A stretch of DNA of 64,000 nucleotides. Source: Panopea generosa. Lineage: Eukaryota; Mollusca; Bivalvia; Adapedonta; Hiatellidae. The notes under the pieces are model-generated. The model was not told the origin of the DNA. It saw only the letters and a program-made list of their open reading frames with translations, and searched no databases. Shown in pieces: positions 1 to 12,365 of the stretch. The stretch lies in contig CM055906.1 in NCBI GenBank assembly GCA_029582155.1, positions 16,577,828 to 16,641,827 of the forward strand. Reading direction: 5' to 3'. Both the position numbers and the translations under genes were made by a program. The first letter of the stretch is position 1. Every line of letters begins with the position of its first letter.

Positions 1-747
1 CTTATGAAGTATAACCATATGGAGATATAACTTATGAAATATAACCATATGGAGATAAAACTCATAAAAAATAACCATATGGAGATATAACTCATTAAGT
101 ATAACCATATGGAGATATAACTCATGAAGTATAACCATATGGAGGTATAACTCATGATGTTTAACCATGTGGAGATGTTATTCTTGAAGTATCACCACGT
201 AGAGATGTTATTCTTGAAGTATAACCATATGGAGATATAACTTGTGAAATATAACCATATGGAGATATGACTCATGAAGTATAACCATATGGAGATATGA
301 CTTATGAAGTATAACCATATGGAGATATAACTCATGAAATATAAATATACTAGAGATATAACTTGTGAACTATAGCCATGTGGAGATATAACTCATGAAG
401 TATAACCTTATGGAGATATAACTCATGAAGTATAATCATATGGAGATATAACTCATGAAGTATAACTATATGAAGATATAACTTGTGAAATATAACCATA
501 TGGAGATATAACTTATAAAGTATAACCATATGGAGATATAACTCATGAAAAATAACCATGTGGAGATATAACTTATGAAACATAACCGTATGGAGATATA
601 ACTTATGAAATATAACCATATGGATATATAACTCATGAAGTATAACCATATGTAGATATAACTTGTGAAATATAACCATATGAAGATATAACTTATGAAG
701 TATAACCATATGGAGACAATACTGTTGAAGAATAACTATGTGGAGAT
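1..747. repeat. 30-bp tandem array (CCATATGG core)
   Basis: About 25 direct units of 30 bp, already under way at base 1, so the array extends left of the window. The most constant part of each unit is ATAACCATATGGAGATATAA, followed by a variable CTCATGAAGT segment. Units near 155-225 and the last two near 715-747 are the most diverged, which marks the decaying edge. Because 30 is divisible by 3, long open frames appear on the minus strand, but they simply repeat a ten-residue motif and are not considered genes. The core is shared with the 59-bp array at 4665-9915. Confidence 0.93.
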
Positions 748-1274
748 TACTTACTTACTGTACAAAGGAAGCTAGTGATGTTCAAAAAATAAAAAATATA
801 CATTGTTATTTTCTTGGATTTTTTTTCTATCACACTGATAAAATATGATTATATTTCTAACCTTATGTCTCAGATTTTATCACAAGTCTTTGAAAAAAGG
901 TCACCTTTTAACTACTCATCAGAGTTGTGAAATTAACGCATATGTTCAGACTAGGTGTTATATTTTCATATACATGTAAATATATATTCTGGAAATAGTG
1001 TTATGTGAGAATTGATTGAAATTGCTAGTGTTCCTCATGATGCTATCCTGACTGTTGTTGACATAGTATTGATTACTTTGTCAAATTTAATTTAAAGGAT
1101 GCATTTTCTAGCATGTTTCCTATCCTTCTCTATACAAGTCCTTGATTGACCCAATAAAATAATGGATTGAAATCAAAAGCTTTAAAGACATTGCAATTAA
1201 ACAAAATTATCATTTGTTTTCTACAATGTCAACATGGGTTCAAATACTGCTTTGGATAATTCCCAAAAGGTGGT
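748..1274. other. Unannotated AT-rich interval
   Basis: AT-rich sequence between the 30-bp array and a SINE-like block. I see no exon, RNA gene or repeat. If the CFAP161-like gene has its penultimate intron here, this is intronic sequence. Confidence 0.5.
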
Positions 1275-1445
1275 ACATCCTCCATGGCCTAAGGTGCTGT
1301 CTCAAGATCACTAACCTCTCACTGCTGAAGCCATAAGTTCAAACACTTTATATGAGAAACGTTCCAGTTAATGACAGAAGGTTGGCAGTTCTTCTCAGCT
1401 TCATGTACCAGTAAATATATCTGGGATCTTCACCACCGATGAAAC
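1275..1445 (+). mobile_element. tRNA-derived SINE, decayed (family 3)
   Basis: The head carries a degenerate pol III A-box-like stretch (GGCCTAAGGTGCTGTCTCAA), followed by CTCACTGCTGAAGCC and a B-box-like AAGTTCAAAC. The same head occurs in reverse complement at 31325-31425, where GCTGTCTCATGATACTTGAC is followed by TTTCACTGCTGAGGTCG and a GGACTCGATCT B box. The two copies support a dispersed tRNA-derived family. The tail after about 1345 has no match elsewhere in the window, so the 3' limit is approximate. Confidence 0.6.
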
Positions 1446-1583
1446 TGGTTACTATGTATGATAAAAATTGAAAAAAAATACAATAACACATATTGAAAGA
1501 AAAGTTTTAAAAATGATTTAGCAAATGATCAATTAGCTTGTGATACGATGCCAAATTTGAATACTGATAAACTATTCTTGCAG

Positions 1584-1823
1584 GCCAATGATAAAGTCAT
1601 AATTAACCATGTGGTGACCAATCAAGATCTGTGTGTAGAAGAAGATCACTGCTTACGTACGTCGTTCGGAACTCGGGAATACGAGATCACTGCCAATACA
1701 TGTCTTGATTCACATCGGGCTGAGAAGGAACAGAACCACTGGATAATTATGATGGGAGTACCCGGGGACCATGTGTGCCCAGTTCTGGAACAATCTTCAT
1801 CCATGCATACAGCTTCTTCATAA
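1584..1823 (+). CDS. CFAP161: CFAP161-like protein, terminal exon
   Basis: This is the last exon of a gene whose earlier exons lie left of the window. A polypyrimidine/AG acceptor (CTATTCTTGCAG, ending at 1583) precedes GCC AAT GAT AAA in phase 0, and 79 codons run to a TAA. The peptide begins ANDKVIINHVVTNQ and contains ITANTCLDSHRAEKEQNHW. In vertebrate CFAP161 (C15orf26), as I recall it, the corresponding C-terminal part reads KILINHCHTN..., then HTYLDSHRVEKPRNHW, so the spacing and the LDSHR-x-EK-x2-NHW signature agree. CFAP161 is a microtubule inner protein of motile cilia and flagella, so an axonemal role follows from the family. The upstream ATG at 1548 is in frame but lies in the intron side of the acceptor and is not the gene start. 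A poly(A) signal follows the stop closely. Confidence 0.82.
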   Translation, partial: ANDKVIINHVVTNQDLCVEEDHCLRTSFGTREYEITANTCLDSHRAEKEQNHWIIMMGVPGDHVCPVLEQSSSMHTASS

Positions 1824-1846
1824 TTGATGATAAAACAAGAATTAAG

Positions 1847-1852
1847 AATAAA
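1847..1852 (+). terminator. Candidate poly(A) signal of the CFAP161-like gene
   Basis: AATAAA begins 24 bp after the stop codon. It is followed by a T-rich run and further AATAAA-type hexamers near 2015. The position fits a short 3' UTR, but transcript data would be needed to choose among them. Confidence 0.45.
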
Positions 1853-2468
1853 TTTTAATTTTAATTGCAGATTTTAATGAAAATGAAACAATGGAAGAAA
1901 AAAAAACAATGATACAAAAATGAACAAAAAGTGCTGTTTTGAAATGTTTTTTTACACATGAATTATAGGTAATTGCTGTTTTTGGTATGTATCTTCCATT
2001 AATTAAAGAACTTGAAATAAATATAAATCAATTGCACTACTGTTAATCAAATATACTTTTGTTTTAGATATCTATATCATGTGACTTTTGAATATGTAGT
2101 AAATAATATTGTATATTTGTAACAAAAGCCATATAGTGAGGTCATGAAATCACAATTCCAAAATTTAACTTAATTTTTTAGTTTCAACTGTCAATGACTG
2201 TGATAAGTTAATTATAAATGTTGTGTGACCTTCCATTTACATATTGTATTCAATTGTTTAATTGCTTGATTAACAGCATTATAATGAAGTATTATATATT
2301 GATGCTATGGATATTAAATTTGTATTGAAAACTGTAAGTTTCACCATGTGTGATATTTTCTATTGTAATGATAAAATATGCATACCGTGAGTAAAGGTAT
2401 TTTTATATTTTATTTCTTTTACGGGTTATTATGAACAGAACCTAAACTGTATATCATAACAACATAGG

Positions 2469-2510
<42 letters not shown>

Positions 2511-3540
2511 GCAAGTATGTCTTATGTATAACTGGAGACTGCTTTTTGCCAGACTTTATTTGACTGGTTCTAATGTCATTGCTGATGTCTTTATTAACAT
2601 TAAGTACACATATTACAGAAATTACAAGGTGCCAGTCAATTTCAATTTAAAATTTGAATCATTGAATATATTGATAAAACTTCTACTGATATTGTTAGTT
2701 ATTAATAAAGTTTGTTCTACGGTGAGTTATGTATAATATACACACCATTGATATGAAATGAAATGAAATAAAAATAAAACCTTTCTACAATTAATTTGAT
2801 ATATATGAAAAAATGTATGTTCTCGTGACAGGTTGATGAACGATTAATTTAAAAGAGTTTTACTCAAAGAATGTTTACTACATCAAATAAATGTGAAATT
2901 CAAAAATGTGAATTTAAGATAATGTTCAAATTCAGTCCTTAGCTAGTTATGATTGTTTCTTTCAGATGAGCTGAAAGTAAACAGTTTTTTAATACCAATA
3001 GTGAAATGCCTAAAAAAAATGGTTTATACATCAGCTTATTTGCTTCATCACTGGCAGTCGATCACCATAAAATTGTGATTTTATTGATGTTTTCGTTTAA
3101 GCGCAGAATGTGTAGTATACTGACATAATATTTCTATCACCTTAGTTTAGAGGATATAGTTTATAATTGTTATTTTAATTAATAACTACATGCAATTCAT
3201 CTATGCAGAAATGAAATCAAATTATAGATAATGAGATTAATATGAAATTACACATTTATATGCGCACAATGTATATTAACGTCATATTCTGGCACTATCT
3301 AGCTCTGAAATCAAGTAAATGTAGTTTAAATAGTGACATGTATGCTATAATGCTGGCCTTGCTTTTAAATAGGTTACAAGTTTATTGTTGTACTAAAGCG
3401 CTGAAAGCATTCAGGTCAAACCTCCCCCTCACCCAATTGAATTGTTTTACTCAAGCTTTGATCCAGGTGAGGAAGTATTGAGGTCATCTTTCTCCCCACA
3501 GCTCCCCTCACACAATTAAAATGTTAAAATGTTGTATCCG
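1853..3540. other. Intergenic AT-rich sequence with (TA)n
   Basis: No exon or transposon was recognised. A (TA)n microsatellite lies at about 2474-2510. Small open frames near 2524-2736 and 3242-3481 have no recognisable similarity, no splice context and AT-driven composition, so I do not call them genes. Confidence 0.5.
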
Positions 3541-3575
3541 AGATGTATAACGTATAACCATATGGAAGTACTTGG
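3541..3575 (+). repeat. Orphan monomer fragment of the 59-bp repeat
   Basis: AACGTATAACCATATGGAAG followed by TACTT matches the core of the 59-bp unit almost perfectly. It stands alone more than 1 kb before the array begins. No other part of the unit is recognisable here. Confidence 0.7.
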
Positions 3576-4054
3576 TACACCCCAACTTAACTGGTAATAT
3601 AAATATTAATCCTGACACTGTGTGCCCTCTAATGTCATATCTGAATCTGCTCCTTATATGCAGTTTTTTTAAACATTTTAAATGAAATGATACCAAATTC
3701 AAGTACATCTGCATTACTGTAATGTGACTACTTATATGAAGATTTTCACTACATAATGTTGAACGATTGTTAGAAACCGCAACAAAGCATTATTACCTAT
3801 AATGAGTATTGTACTTCAAGTATTGTCTGATATCTCTTCCAATATATATGTAAGTAATTCAGTACTTTTACATAGACCCTGGTTATATGTGTATGCATTG
3901 TTGTTAGCAAGAACTGAATAAAAATCTATTTGTTATATGCGGATTCGTTGTCTTTATTATCCCAAAATATAACAGGAAAAAATGTTAAAGGAAGTATGTA
4001 TTTTACATTAATACTGATTAATATGAACTTACACAGAAACTAGGGACGTAGCCA
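3576..4054. other. Unannotated interval before the minisatellite
   Basis: No gene or repeat was recognised. GAATAAAAATC near 3916 could be a poly(A) signal, but no associated exon was found. Confidence 0.4.
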
Positions 4055-4664
4055 TGTTGTACATGGTAAGGAGGGTACATATATGTACATGGTGAGTAGG
4101 GTACACATGTACATGGTGAGTAGGGTACACATGTACATGGTGAGTAAGGTACACATGTACATGGTGAGTAGGGTACACATATATACAAAGTGAGAAGGGA
4201 ACATAGTGAGTAGGGTAAACATATGTACATGGTGAGTAGGGTACACATATGTACATGGTGAGTAAGGTACACATGTACATGGTGAGTAGGGTACACATGT
4301 ACATGGTGAGTAGGGTACACATATATACATAGTGAGAAAGGAACATAGTGAGTAGGGTAAACATATGTACATGGTGAGTAAGGTACACACAAGTGCATGG
4401 TGGGAAGGGTATATTCATGTACATGATGAGTAGGGTACACATATGTACATGGTGAGTCGGGTACACATATATACATGGTGAGTAGGGTACACATGTACAT
4501 GGTGAGTAGGGTACACATGTACATGGTGAGTAGGGTACACATATATACATAGTGAGAAGGGTACATAGTGAGTAGGGTACACATATGTACATGATGAGTG
4601 GGGTACACATATGTACATGGTGAGTAAGGTACACGCAAGTGCATGGTGGGAAGGGTACATTCAT
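4055..4664. repeat. 24-bp minisatellite with higher-order structure
   Basis: Units of about 24 bp (GTACATGGTGAGTAGGG plus TACACAT) vary mainly in the length of the ACATATGTAC part. A variant, ATAGTGAGAAGGGAACATAG, recurs near 4185, 4330 and 4550. The block GCATGGTGGGAAGGGTA recurs at about 4395 and 4640, indicating longer duplicated super-units. Overlapping minus-strand open frames of up to 211 residues are repeat-driven. Each unit contains GGTGAGT, identical to a strong 5' splice-donor core. The array abuts the 59-bp array with no spacer. Confidence 0.9.
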
Positions 4665-7600
4665 CAGATCAATGTTTACACAAATAAACGTATAACCATA
4701 TGGAAATACTTACCTCCCGGTATCAGATCCATGTTTACACATATGAACGTATAACCATATGGAAATACATTCCTCCCGGTATCAGATCAATGTTTACACA
4801 TATAAACGTATAACCATATGGAAATACTTACCTCCCTGTATCAGATCAATGTTTACACATATGAACGTATAATCATATGGAAATACTTACCTCCCTGTAT
4901 CAGATCAATGTTTACACATATGAACGTATAATCATATGGAAATACTTACCTCCCGATATCAGATCCATGTTTACACATATGAACGTATAACCATATGGAA
5001 ATACTTACCTCCCGGTATCAGATCCATGTTTACATATATGAATGTATAACCATATGGAAATACATTCCTCCCGGTATCAGATCCATGTTCACACATATGA
5101 ACGTATAACCATATGGAAATACTTACCTCCCGGTATCAGATCCATGTTTACATATATGAATGTATAACCATATGGAAATACATTCCTCCCGGTATCAGAT
5201 CCATGTTCACACATATAAACGTATAACCATATGGAAATACTTACCTCAAGGTATCAGATCCATGTTTACACATATAAACGTATAATCAAATGGAAATACT
5301 TACCTCCTGGTATCAGATCAATGTTCACACATATGAACGTATAACCATATGGAAATATTTACCTCCTGGTATCAGATCAATGTTTACACATATAAACGTA
5401 TAACCATATGGAAACACTTACCTCCCTGTATCAGATCAATGTTTACATATATGAACGTATAACCATATGGAAATACTTACCTCCCGGTATCAGATCCATG
5501 TTTACACATATGAACGTATAACCATATGGAAATACTTACCTCCCGGTATCAGATCCATGTTTACACATATGAATGTATAACCATATGGAAATACATTCCT
5601 CCCGGTATCAGATCCATGTTTACACATATAAACGTATAACCATATGGAAATACTTACCTCCCTGTATCAGATCAATGTTTACACATATGAACGTATAACC
5701 ATATGGAAATACTTACCTCCCGGTATTAGATCCATGTTTACACATATGAACGTAAAACCATATGGAAATACTTACCTCCCGGTATCAGATCAATGTTTAC
5801 ACATATAAACGTATAACCATATGGAAATACTTACCTCCCGGTATCAGATCAATGTTTACACATATGAACGTAAAACCATATGGAAATACTTACCTCCCGG
5901 TATCAGATCCATGTTTACACATATGAACGTATAACCATATGGAAATGCATTCCTCCCTGTATCAGATCAATGTTTACACATATGAACGTATAACCATATG
6001 GAAATATTTACCTCCTGGTATCAGATCAATGTTTACACATATAAACGTATAACCATATGGAAATACTTACCTCCCGGTATCAGATTAATGTTAACACATA
6101 TAAACGTATAACTATATGGAAATACTTACCTCCTGGTATCAGATCAATGTTTAAACAAATGAACGTATAACTATACGGAAAGACTTACCACCCCTGTATC
6201 AGATCAATGTTAACACATATGAACGTATAACCATATGGAAATACTTACCTCCTGGTATCAGATCAATGTTTACACATATAAACGTATAACCATATGGAAA
6301 TACTTACCTCCTTGTATCAGATCAATGTTTACACATATAAACGTATAACCATATGGAAATACTTACCTCCCGGTATCAGATCAATGTTTACACATATCAA
6401 CGTATAACCATATGGAAATACTTATCCCCCCCCTCCCCCCCGTATCAGATCAATGTTTACACATATGAACTTATAACCATATGGAAATACTTTCCTCCCT
6501 GTATCAGATCAATGTTAACACATATGAACGTATAACCATATGGAAGTACTTACCTCCCTGTATCAGATCAATGTTTTACACATATGAACGTATAACCATA
6601 TGGAAATACTTACCTCCCTGTATCAGATCAATGTTTACACATATAAACGTATCACCATATGGATATACTTACCTCCCTGTATCAGATCAACGTTTACACG
6701 TATAAATGTATAACTATATGGAAATACTTAACCCCTGCATCAGATCAATGTTAACACATATTAACGTATAACCATATGGAAATACTTACCTCCCGGTATC
6801 AGATCAATGTTTACACATATAAACGTATAACCATATGGAAATACTTACCTCCCTGTATCAGATCAATGTTTACACATATAAATGTATAACCATATGGAAA
6901 TACTTACCTCCCTGTATCAGATCAATGTTTACACATATAAACGTATAACCCTATGGAAATTCTTACCTCCCGGTATCAGATCAATGTTTACACATATAAA
7001 CGTATAACTATATGGAAATACTTAACCCCTGTATCAGATCAATGTTTACACATATAAACGTATAACCATATGGAAATACTTACCTCTCGGTATCAGATCA
7101 ACGTTTACACATATAAACGTATAACCATATGGAAATACTTACCTCCCGGTATCAGATCAATGTTTACACATATAAACGTATAACTATATGGAAATACTTA
7201 ACCCCTGTATCAGATCAATGTTTACACATATAAACGTATAACCATATGGAAATACTTACTTCCCGGTATGAGATCAACGTTTACACATATAAACGTATAA
7301 CCATATGGAAATACTTACCTCCCGGTATCAGATCAATGTGTATACATATAAACGTATTACCATATGGAAATACTTACCTCCCGGTATCAGATCAATGTTT
7401 ACACATATAAACGTATAATTATATGGAAATACTTAACCCCTGTATCAGATCAATGTTTACACATATGAACGTATAACCATATGGAAATACTTACCTCCCG
7501 GTATCAGATCAACGTTTACACATATAAACGTATAACCATATGGAAATACTTACCTCCCGGTATCAGATCAATGTTTACACATATAAACGTATAACTATAT

Positions 7601-9915
7601 GGAAATACTTAACCCCTGTATCAGATCAGCATTTATACATATAAACGTATAACCATATGGAAATACTTACCTCCCTGTATCAGATCAATGTTTACACAAA
7701 TAAACGTATAACCATATGGAAATACTTACCCCCTGCATCAAATCAATGTTTACACATATCAACGTATAACCATATGGAAATACTTTCCTCCTTGTATCAG
7801 ATCAATGTTTACACATATGAACGTATAACCATTTGGAAATACTTACCCCCCTGCATCAAATCAATATTTACACATATGAACGTATAACCATATGGAAATA
7901 CTTTTCTCCCTGTATCAGATCAATGTTTACACATATAAAGGTATCACCATATGGAAATGCTTACCCCCATGTATCACATCAATGTTTACACATATAAACG
8001 TATTACCATATGGAAATACTTACCCCCTGTATCAGATCAATGTTTACACATATAAACGTATAACCATATGGAAGTACTTACCCCCCCCCCCCCCCCTGTA
8101 TCAGATCAATGTTAACACATATGAACGTATAACCATAAGGAAATGCTTACCTCACTGTATCAGATCAATGTTTACACATATGAACGTATAACCATATGGA
8201 AATACTTACCCCCATGTATCAGATCAATGTTTACACATATAAACGTATAACCATATAGAAATACTTACCTCCCTGTATCAGATCAATGTTTACAGATATA
8301 AACGTATAGCCATATTGAAATACTTACCCCCATGTATCAGATCAATGTTTACACATATAAACGTATAACCATATAGAAATACTTACCTCTCTGTATCGCA
8401 TTAATGTTTACACATATAAACGTATAACCATATGGAAATGCTTACCTCCCTGTATCAGATTAATGTTTACACATATGAACGTATAACCATATGGAAACAC
8501 TTATCTCCCTGTACCAGATCAATGTTTACACATATGAACGTATAACTATATGGAAATACTTAACACCCCTGTATCAGATCAATGTTAACACATATGAACG
8601 TATAACCATATGGAAATGCTTACCCCCATGTATCAGATCAATGTTTACACATATGAACGTATAACCATATGGAAATGCTTACCCCCATGTATCAGATCAA
8701 TGTTTACACATATGAACGTATAACCATATGGAAATGCTTACCCCCATGTATCAGATCAATGTTTATACATATAAACGTATAACTATATGGAAACACTTAC
8801 TTCCCTGTATCAGATCAATATTTACACATATGGACGTATAACCATATAAAAATACTTACCCCCCCCCCCCCACCCCCCACCCCACCCCGGTATCAGATCA
8901 ATGTTTACACATATAAACGTATAACTATATGGAAATACTTATTTCCGTGTACCAGATCAATGTTTACACATATGAACGTATAACCATATGGAAATACTTA
9001 CCCCCCCCCCCCCCCACCCCCACCCCGGTATCAGATCAATGTTTACACATATAAACGTATAACTATATGGAAATACTTACCTCCCGGTATCAGATCAATG
9101 TTTGCGCATATAAAAGTATAACCATATGGAAAAATTTACCTCCCTTTATAAATTAAATGTTTACACATATAAACGTATAACTATATGGAAATACTAACCT
9201 CCCGGTATCAGATCAATGTTTACACATATAATCGTATAACCAAATGGACATACTTACCTCCCGGTATCAGATCAATGTTTACACATATAAACGTATAACC
9301 ATATGGGAATGTTTACCTCCTTTTATCAGATCAATGTTTTCACATATAAACGTATAACCATATGGAAATACTAACCTCCCGGTATCAGATCAATGTTTAC
9401 ACATATAAACGTATAACCATATGGAAATACTTATCTCCCGGTATCAAATCAATTTTTACACATATGAGCGTATAACCATATGGAAATACTTACCTCCCGG
9501 TATCAGATCAATGTTTACACATATAAACGTATAACCATATGGGAATGTTTACCTCCCTTTATCAGATCAATGTTTTAACATATAAACGTATAACCATATG
9601 GAAATACTTATCTCCCGGTATCAGATCAATTTTTACACATATGAACGTTTAACCATATGGAAATACTTACCTCCCGGTATCAGATCAATTTTTACACATA
9701 TGAACGTTTAACCATATGGAAATACTTATCTCCCGGTATCAGATCAATTTTTACACATATGAACGTTTAACCATATGGAAATACTTACCTCCCGGTATCA
9801 GATCAATTTTTACACATATGAACGTTTAACCATATGGAAATACTTACCTCCCGGTATCAGATCAATTTTTACACATATGAACGTTTAACCATATGGAAAT
9901 ACTTACCTCCCGGTA
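4665..9915. repeat. 59-bp satellite array, about 89 units
   Basis: The unit reads GTATCAGATCAATGTTTACA, then CATATAAACGTATAACCATA, then TGGAAATACTTACCTCCCG. Two subfamilies differ at ATCCATG versus ATCAATG and at ATGAACG versus ATAAACG. A trimeric higher-order pattern of about 175 bp, marked by ACTTAACCCCTG units, occurs near 6950-7660. Poly-C expansions interrupt the CCTCCC position near 6425, 8080, 8860 and 9000. The last five units (about 9600-9915) are nearly identical, with AATTTTTACAC and CGTTTAACC, so the right edge is recently amplified. Short plus-strand frames inside it are not genes. Confidence 0.95.
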
Positions 9916-10428
9916 TAATCTGAAACTTCAGAAACCACTAATAGCGTTTATAAAACTAGTAGTGGCGCATGTTAACTTTGATTAAAAATCTTGATAAATA
10001 CGCTATTAATCATTCTTTGGCATTGTTTATCATATCGATAAAAAATATGTAATAAAATATATTTTTCACTTTTTGTCAAAGATGAGCAAAATGGCTTTCA
10101 TTGCATTTACGAGAGTTATGTCACTTTTCAGATTAAGAAACTGCATGCACATTAATTGGCCTGACGTGGGCTGTCAATCAAACAAGTCCAGTCAGCGATA
10201 TATCGGTTGCTGCGCCGCCATTTACCTTAGACAAGCTAACAACATCTACAATGTAAACACTATATTGTATTTACTTGAACAAACAATACCACGTGACCAG
10301 TGGGCGGATCGATTGTCGTTTTCGTGTAAGGTCATTTAAGTTATTTTCATTTTTTGATTGGATCATTTTGATATATAATTTAACAAATAAATGTAAAGTG
10401 TAAAAAATCGAAAGATAAGTAACCAGTT
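9916..10428. other. Unannotated interval, weak promoter-like patch
   Basis: No coding exon was recognised. An 88-codon frame at 10073-10339 has no known domain. Near 10290, CCACGTGACCAGTGGGCGG places an E-box (CACGTG) beside a GC-box-like GGGCGG in slightly CpG-richer sequence. That resembles a promoter patch, but no gene start is attached. Confidence 0.3.
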
Positions 10429-10512
10429 CACTGCCGAATGAAAAGTTGTACTGCTGAATGACATGTACCCCACTGCCGAATGACATGTTGCACTGCCGAA
10501 TGACATGTAACC
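10429..10512. repeat. Short minisatellite, about 20-bp unit
   Basis: Four imperfect copies of ACTGCCGAATGACATGT with variable spacers sit between unique flanks. Confidence 0.75.
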
Positions 10513-10654
10513 ACATCAGAATGAAAATGAAACCAAGTCGTGTTTAAACTGATAATACAACGCAATATTAGTCAAAACTGATCTGAAAAGGACACGCGGC
10601 AAATTTGAAAACTGTTCACTTAAAACTAATTCTGAAATCACACATTCTGAAATC

Positions 10655-10838
10655 TATACTGATAGCTGCGCGGTGTATAGAGAATTGACCGCTCACGACA
10701 TAAGTCGTAGGTTCGATCTCAAGCCCGATTTGATGGCATCTCAAACAACACTCAGTACTGATTCTACACAGGAAATTGACTCGAGAACGATTCATATAAA
10801 CTTTCCAGTTAAGCTCAAATAAATGAATATCAACTAAA
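10655..10838 (+). mobile_element. tRNA-derived SINE (family 1)
   Basis: A B-box-like TAGGTTCGATCTC sits in the head, followed by a body containing AACAACACTCAGTACTG, TTCTACACAGGAA and GACTCGAGAACG. The tail is CTCAAATAAATGAATATCAA followed by CTAAAC. The same body occurs in reverse complement at 60715-60895, and the tail recurs at 21170-21215. The tail runs into a (TA)n tract at 10839-10866. Confidence 0.82.
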
Positions 10839-10866
10839 CATATATATATATATATATATATATATA
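10839..10866. repeat. (TA)n microsatellite
   Basis: A run of TA dinucleotides directly after the SINE tail. Confidence 0.9.
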
Positions 10867-11749
10867 CGATGCAAATATGAAGTTAAAATACCCTAATATG
10901 TGTGCATATGGGCATAAATGCTGTATTCTATTGCAGATGATTGAAAGGCCATCATATTTTGCCTAGCCATGGCCTTAAATGGATAAATGTAATAATTATA
11001 ACGCATATTTTCTTTTCTTCTGATTTTATCGGCATGATAAAAAATAAATGAAGTAAATATCAATTTGTATTTTTGAAGAATTTGTACTCATATTTTCAAA
11101 ACTAGCCTGACTTCTCTAGTTTTAGTAAAAATGTTAATACTTTCTTGGATACGAAGTTTGAGAGAGAAGAAGAAGGAGGAGAAGAAGAAGAAGAAGCAGA
11201 AGAAGCAGAAGATTTTATTTTCTCGTCATTGGTCAATTGGGATGGAGTCCCTCTCCAATTTACCGTACAAAAGTTCATGTAAATTTATGCATTAGACACA
11301 AATGACCACGAGCAAACAGATAACATAACAACAATAACGCAAACATGTACACAGATATGTATGTGCTCAATTACACGTGAATCGTATGAAATATCAGTAT
11401 CTACCTATATATTTTAATCATATTCCTGTGTAAAGAGATATTTCCCCAAATGCCTTTATAGATTCAAGATTTATTTATTTGTAACTTCAACATATAATGT
11501 TTCTCATTACATACATATATTATACATACAGTCAATATTTTTATTTATCACGTGACATATTCTATGAAGCAATTCGTAAATATTTTTAAATGTTGTAACA
11601 TATAAAGTAGCATCTGTACATCTGTAGTTAATGTTTCGTTAAGAGGTTGATCTTGTTCAAGACCATAGGCAAATTTGAGCTGAGACTCGAAAAATAGTTA
11701 TAAAACTCCTCGGTACTTATAGAATTTTTAACAAAAGTGTATCCAAAAA
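10867..11749. other. Non-coding interval with (GAA)n tract
   Basis: No exon was seen. A purine-rich GAA/GAAG tract occupies about 11165-11213. The remainder is AT-rich and unassigned. Confidence 0.5.
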
Positions 11750-12365
11750 ATCACAAGGTTAACCGTGTCGTAACCTTTCGATATTTTTCCTTTTGTTTAT
11801 TTATAACGCATTTTCTTCTTCTTAATAATACTCTTATACATTGTTTTATTGTTGCACATATAAGTCCGATTACAATTGGTTTGACAATAACGTAAACTTA
11901 TTTAATGCATTAACATACAAATACTTGGCCTTTTTGCTTTCTTTATCGAACCAATCTGCTTTTTTACTTGACAAAGAGTTATCTGCTTGTGTTCTATTCG
12001 AGACACGTATAGGTTTACTGAATAACAGATAAGCCACACTGTAAATCGCTTCTATAAAATAATTTATGCATGCATTAACATTTTTTCTCTGATCATAGTC
12101 AACATTATTGGTTATTGGATTCAAAACAGGCAGTTTGGCGATAAGACCGTGTCTAAAATTATCGCGTAGATGACATGGGAGAACATGTTATACTGGTCAC
12201 CAGAAACAAAATGTCTGTTACATAAAATATTAAACGATAATGGTGTGTGATCCCGCCATTGATCAAATGGCTCAATTTGAAAATTATTGACACAATTAAA
12301 ATAACGCTTTCTTAATAACAAGTAATCAATGATACTAGACAGGACTGTCGTTCTGCGGTTTTTTT
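11750..12365 (-). pseudogene. LINE endonuclease/linker fragment, broken
   Basis: On the minus strand, from 12360 downward, the translation gives RRTTVLSSIIDYLLLRKRYF, then an FDQWRDHTPLSFNI segment. This is the C-terminal part of an apurinic-type LINE endonuclease, where an IDY strand and an (S)DH-x-PL catalytic-His motif are typical. After a frameshift near 12122, the next frame holds KADWFDKESKKAKYLYVNAL, like the linker that follows the endonuclease in jockey/CR1-type ORF2 proteins. In-frame stops after LLSNQL and further frame changes show it is dead. The reverse transcriptase part does not follow, so this is an internal fragment. The clade is not resolved. Confidence 0.72.

Noticed and set aside
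2524..2736. 70-residue plus-strand hydrophobic frame
   Set aside because: AT-rich sequence readily yields Leu/Ile-rich frames; no supporting signal.
4018..4664. Minus-strand open frames of 208-211 residues rich in Cys, Tyr, Pro and Thr
   Set aside because: Created by the 24-bp minisatellite, open in several frames at once, with no unique flanking sequence.
1..9915. CRISPR-like repeat-spacer pattern
   Set aside because: All parts of the 30-bp and 59-bp units repeat; there are no unique spacers, and the sequence is eukaryotic.
10073..10339. 88-residue plus-strand frame as a gene
   Set aside because: No recognisable domain, no splice or poly(A) context, and composition like its surroundings.
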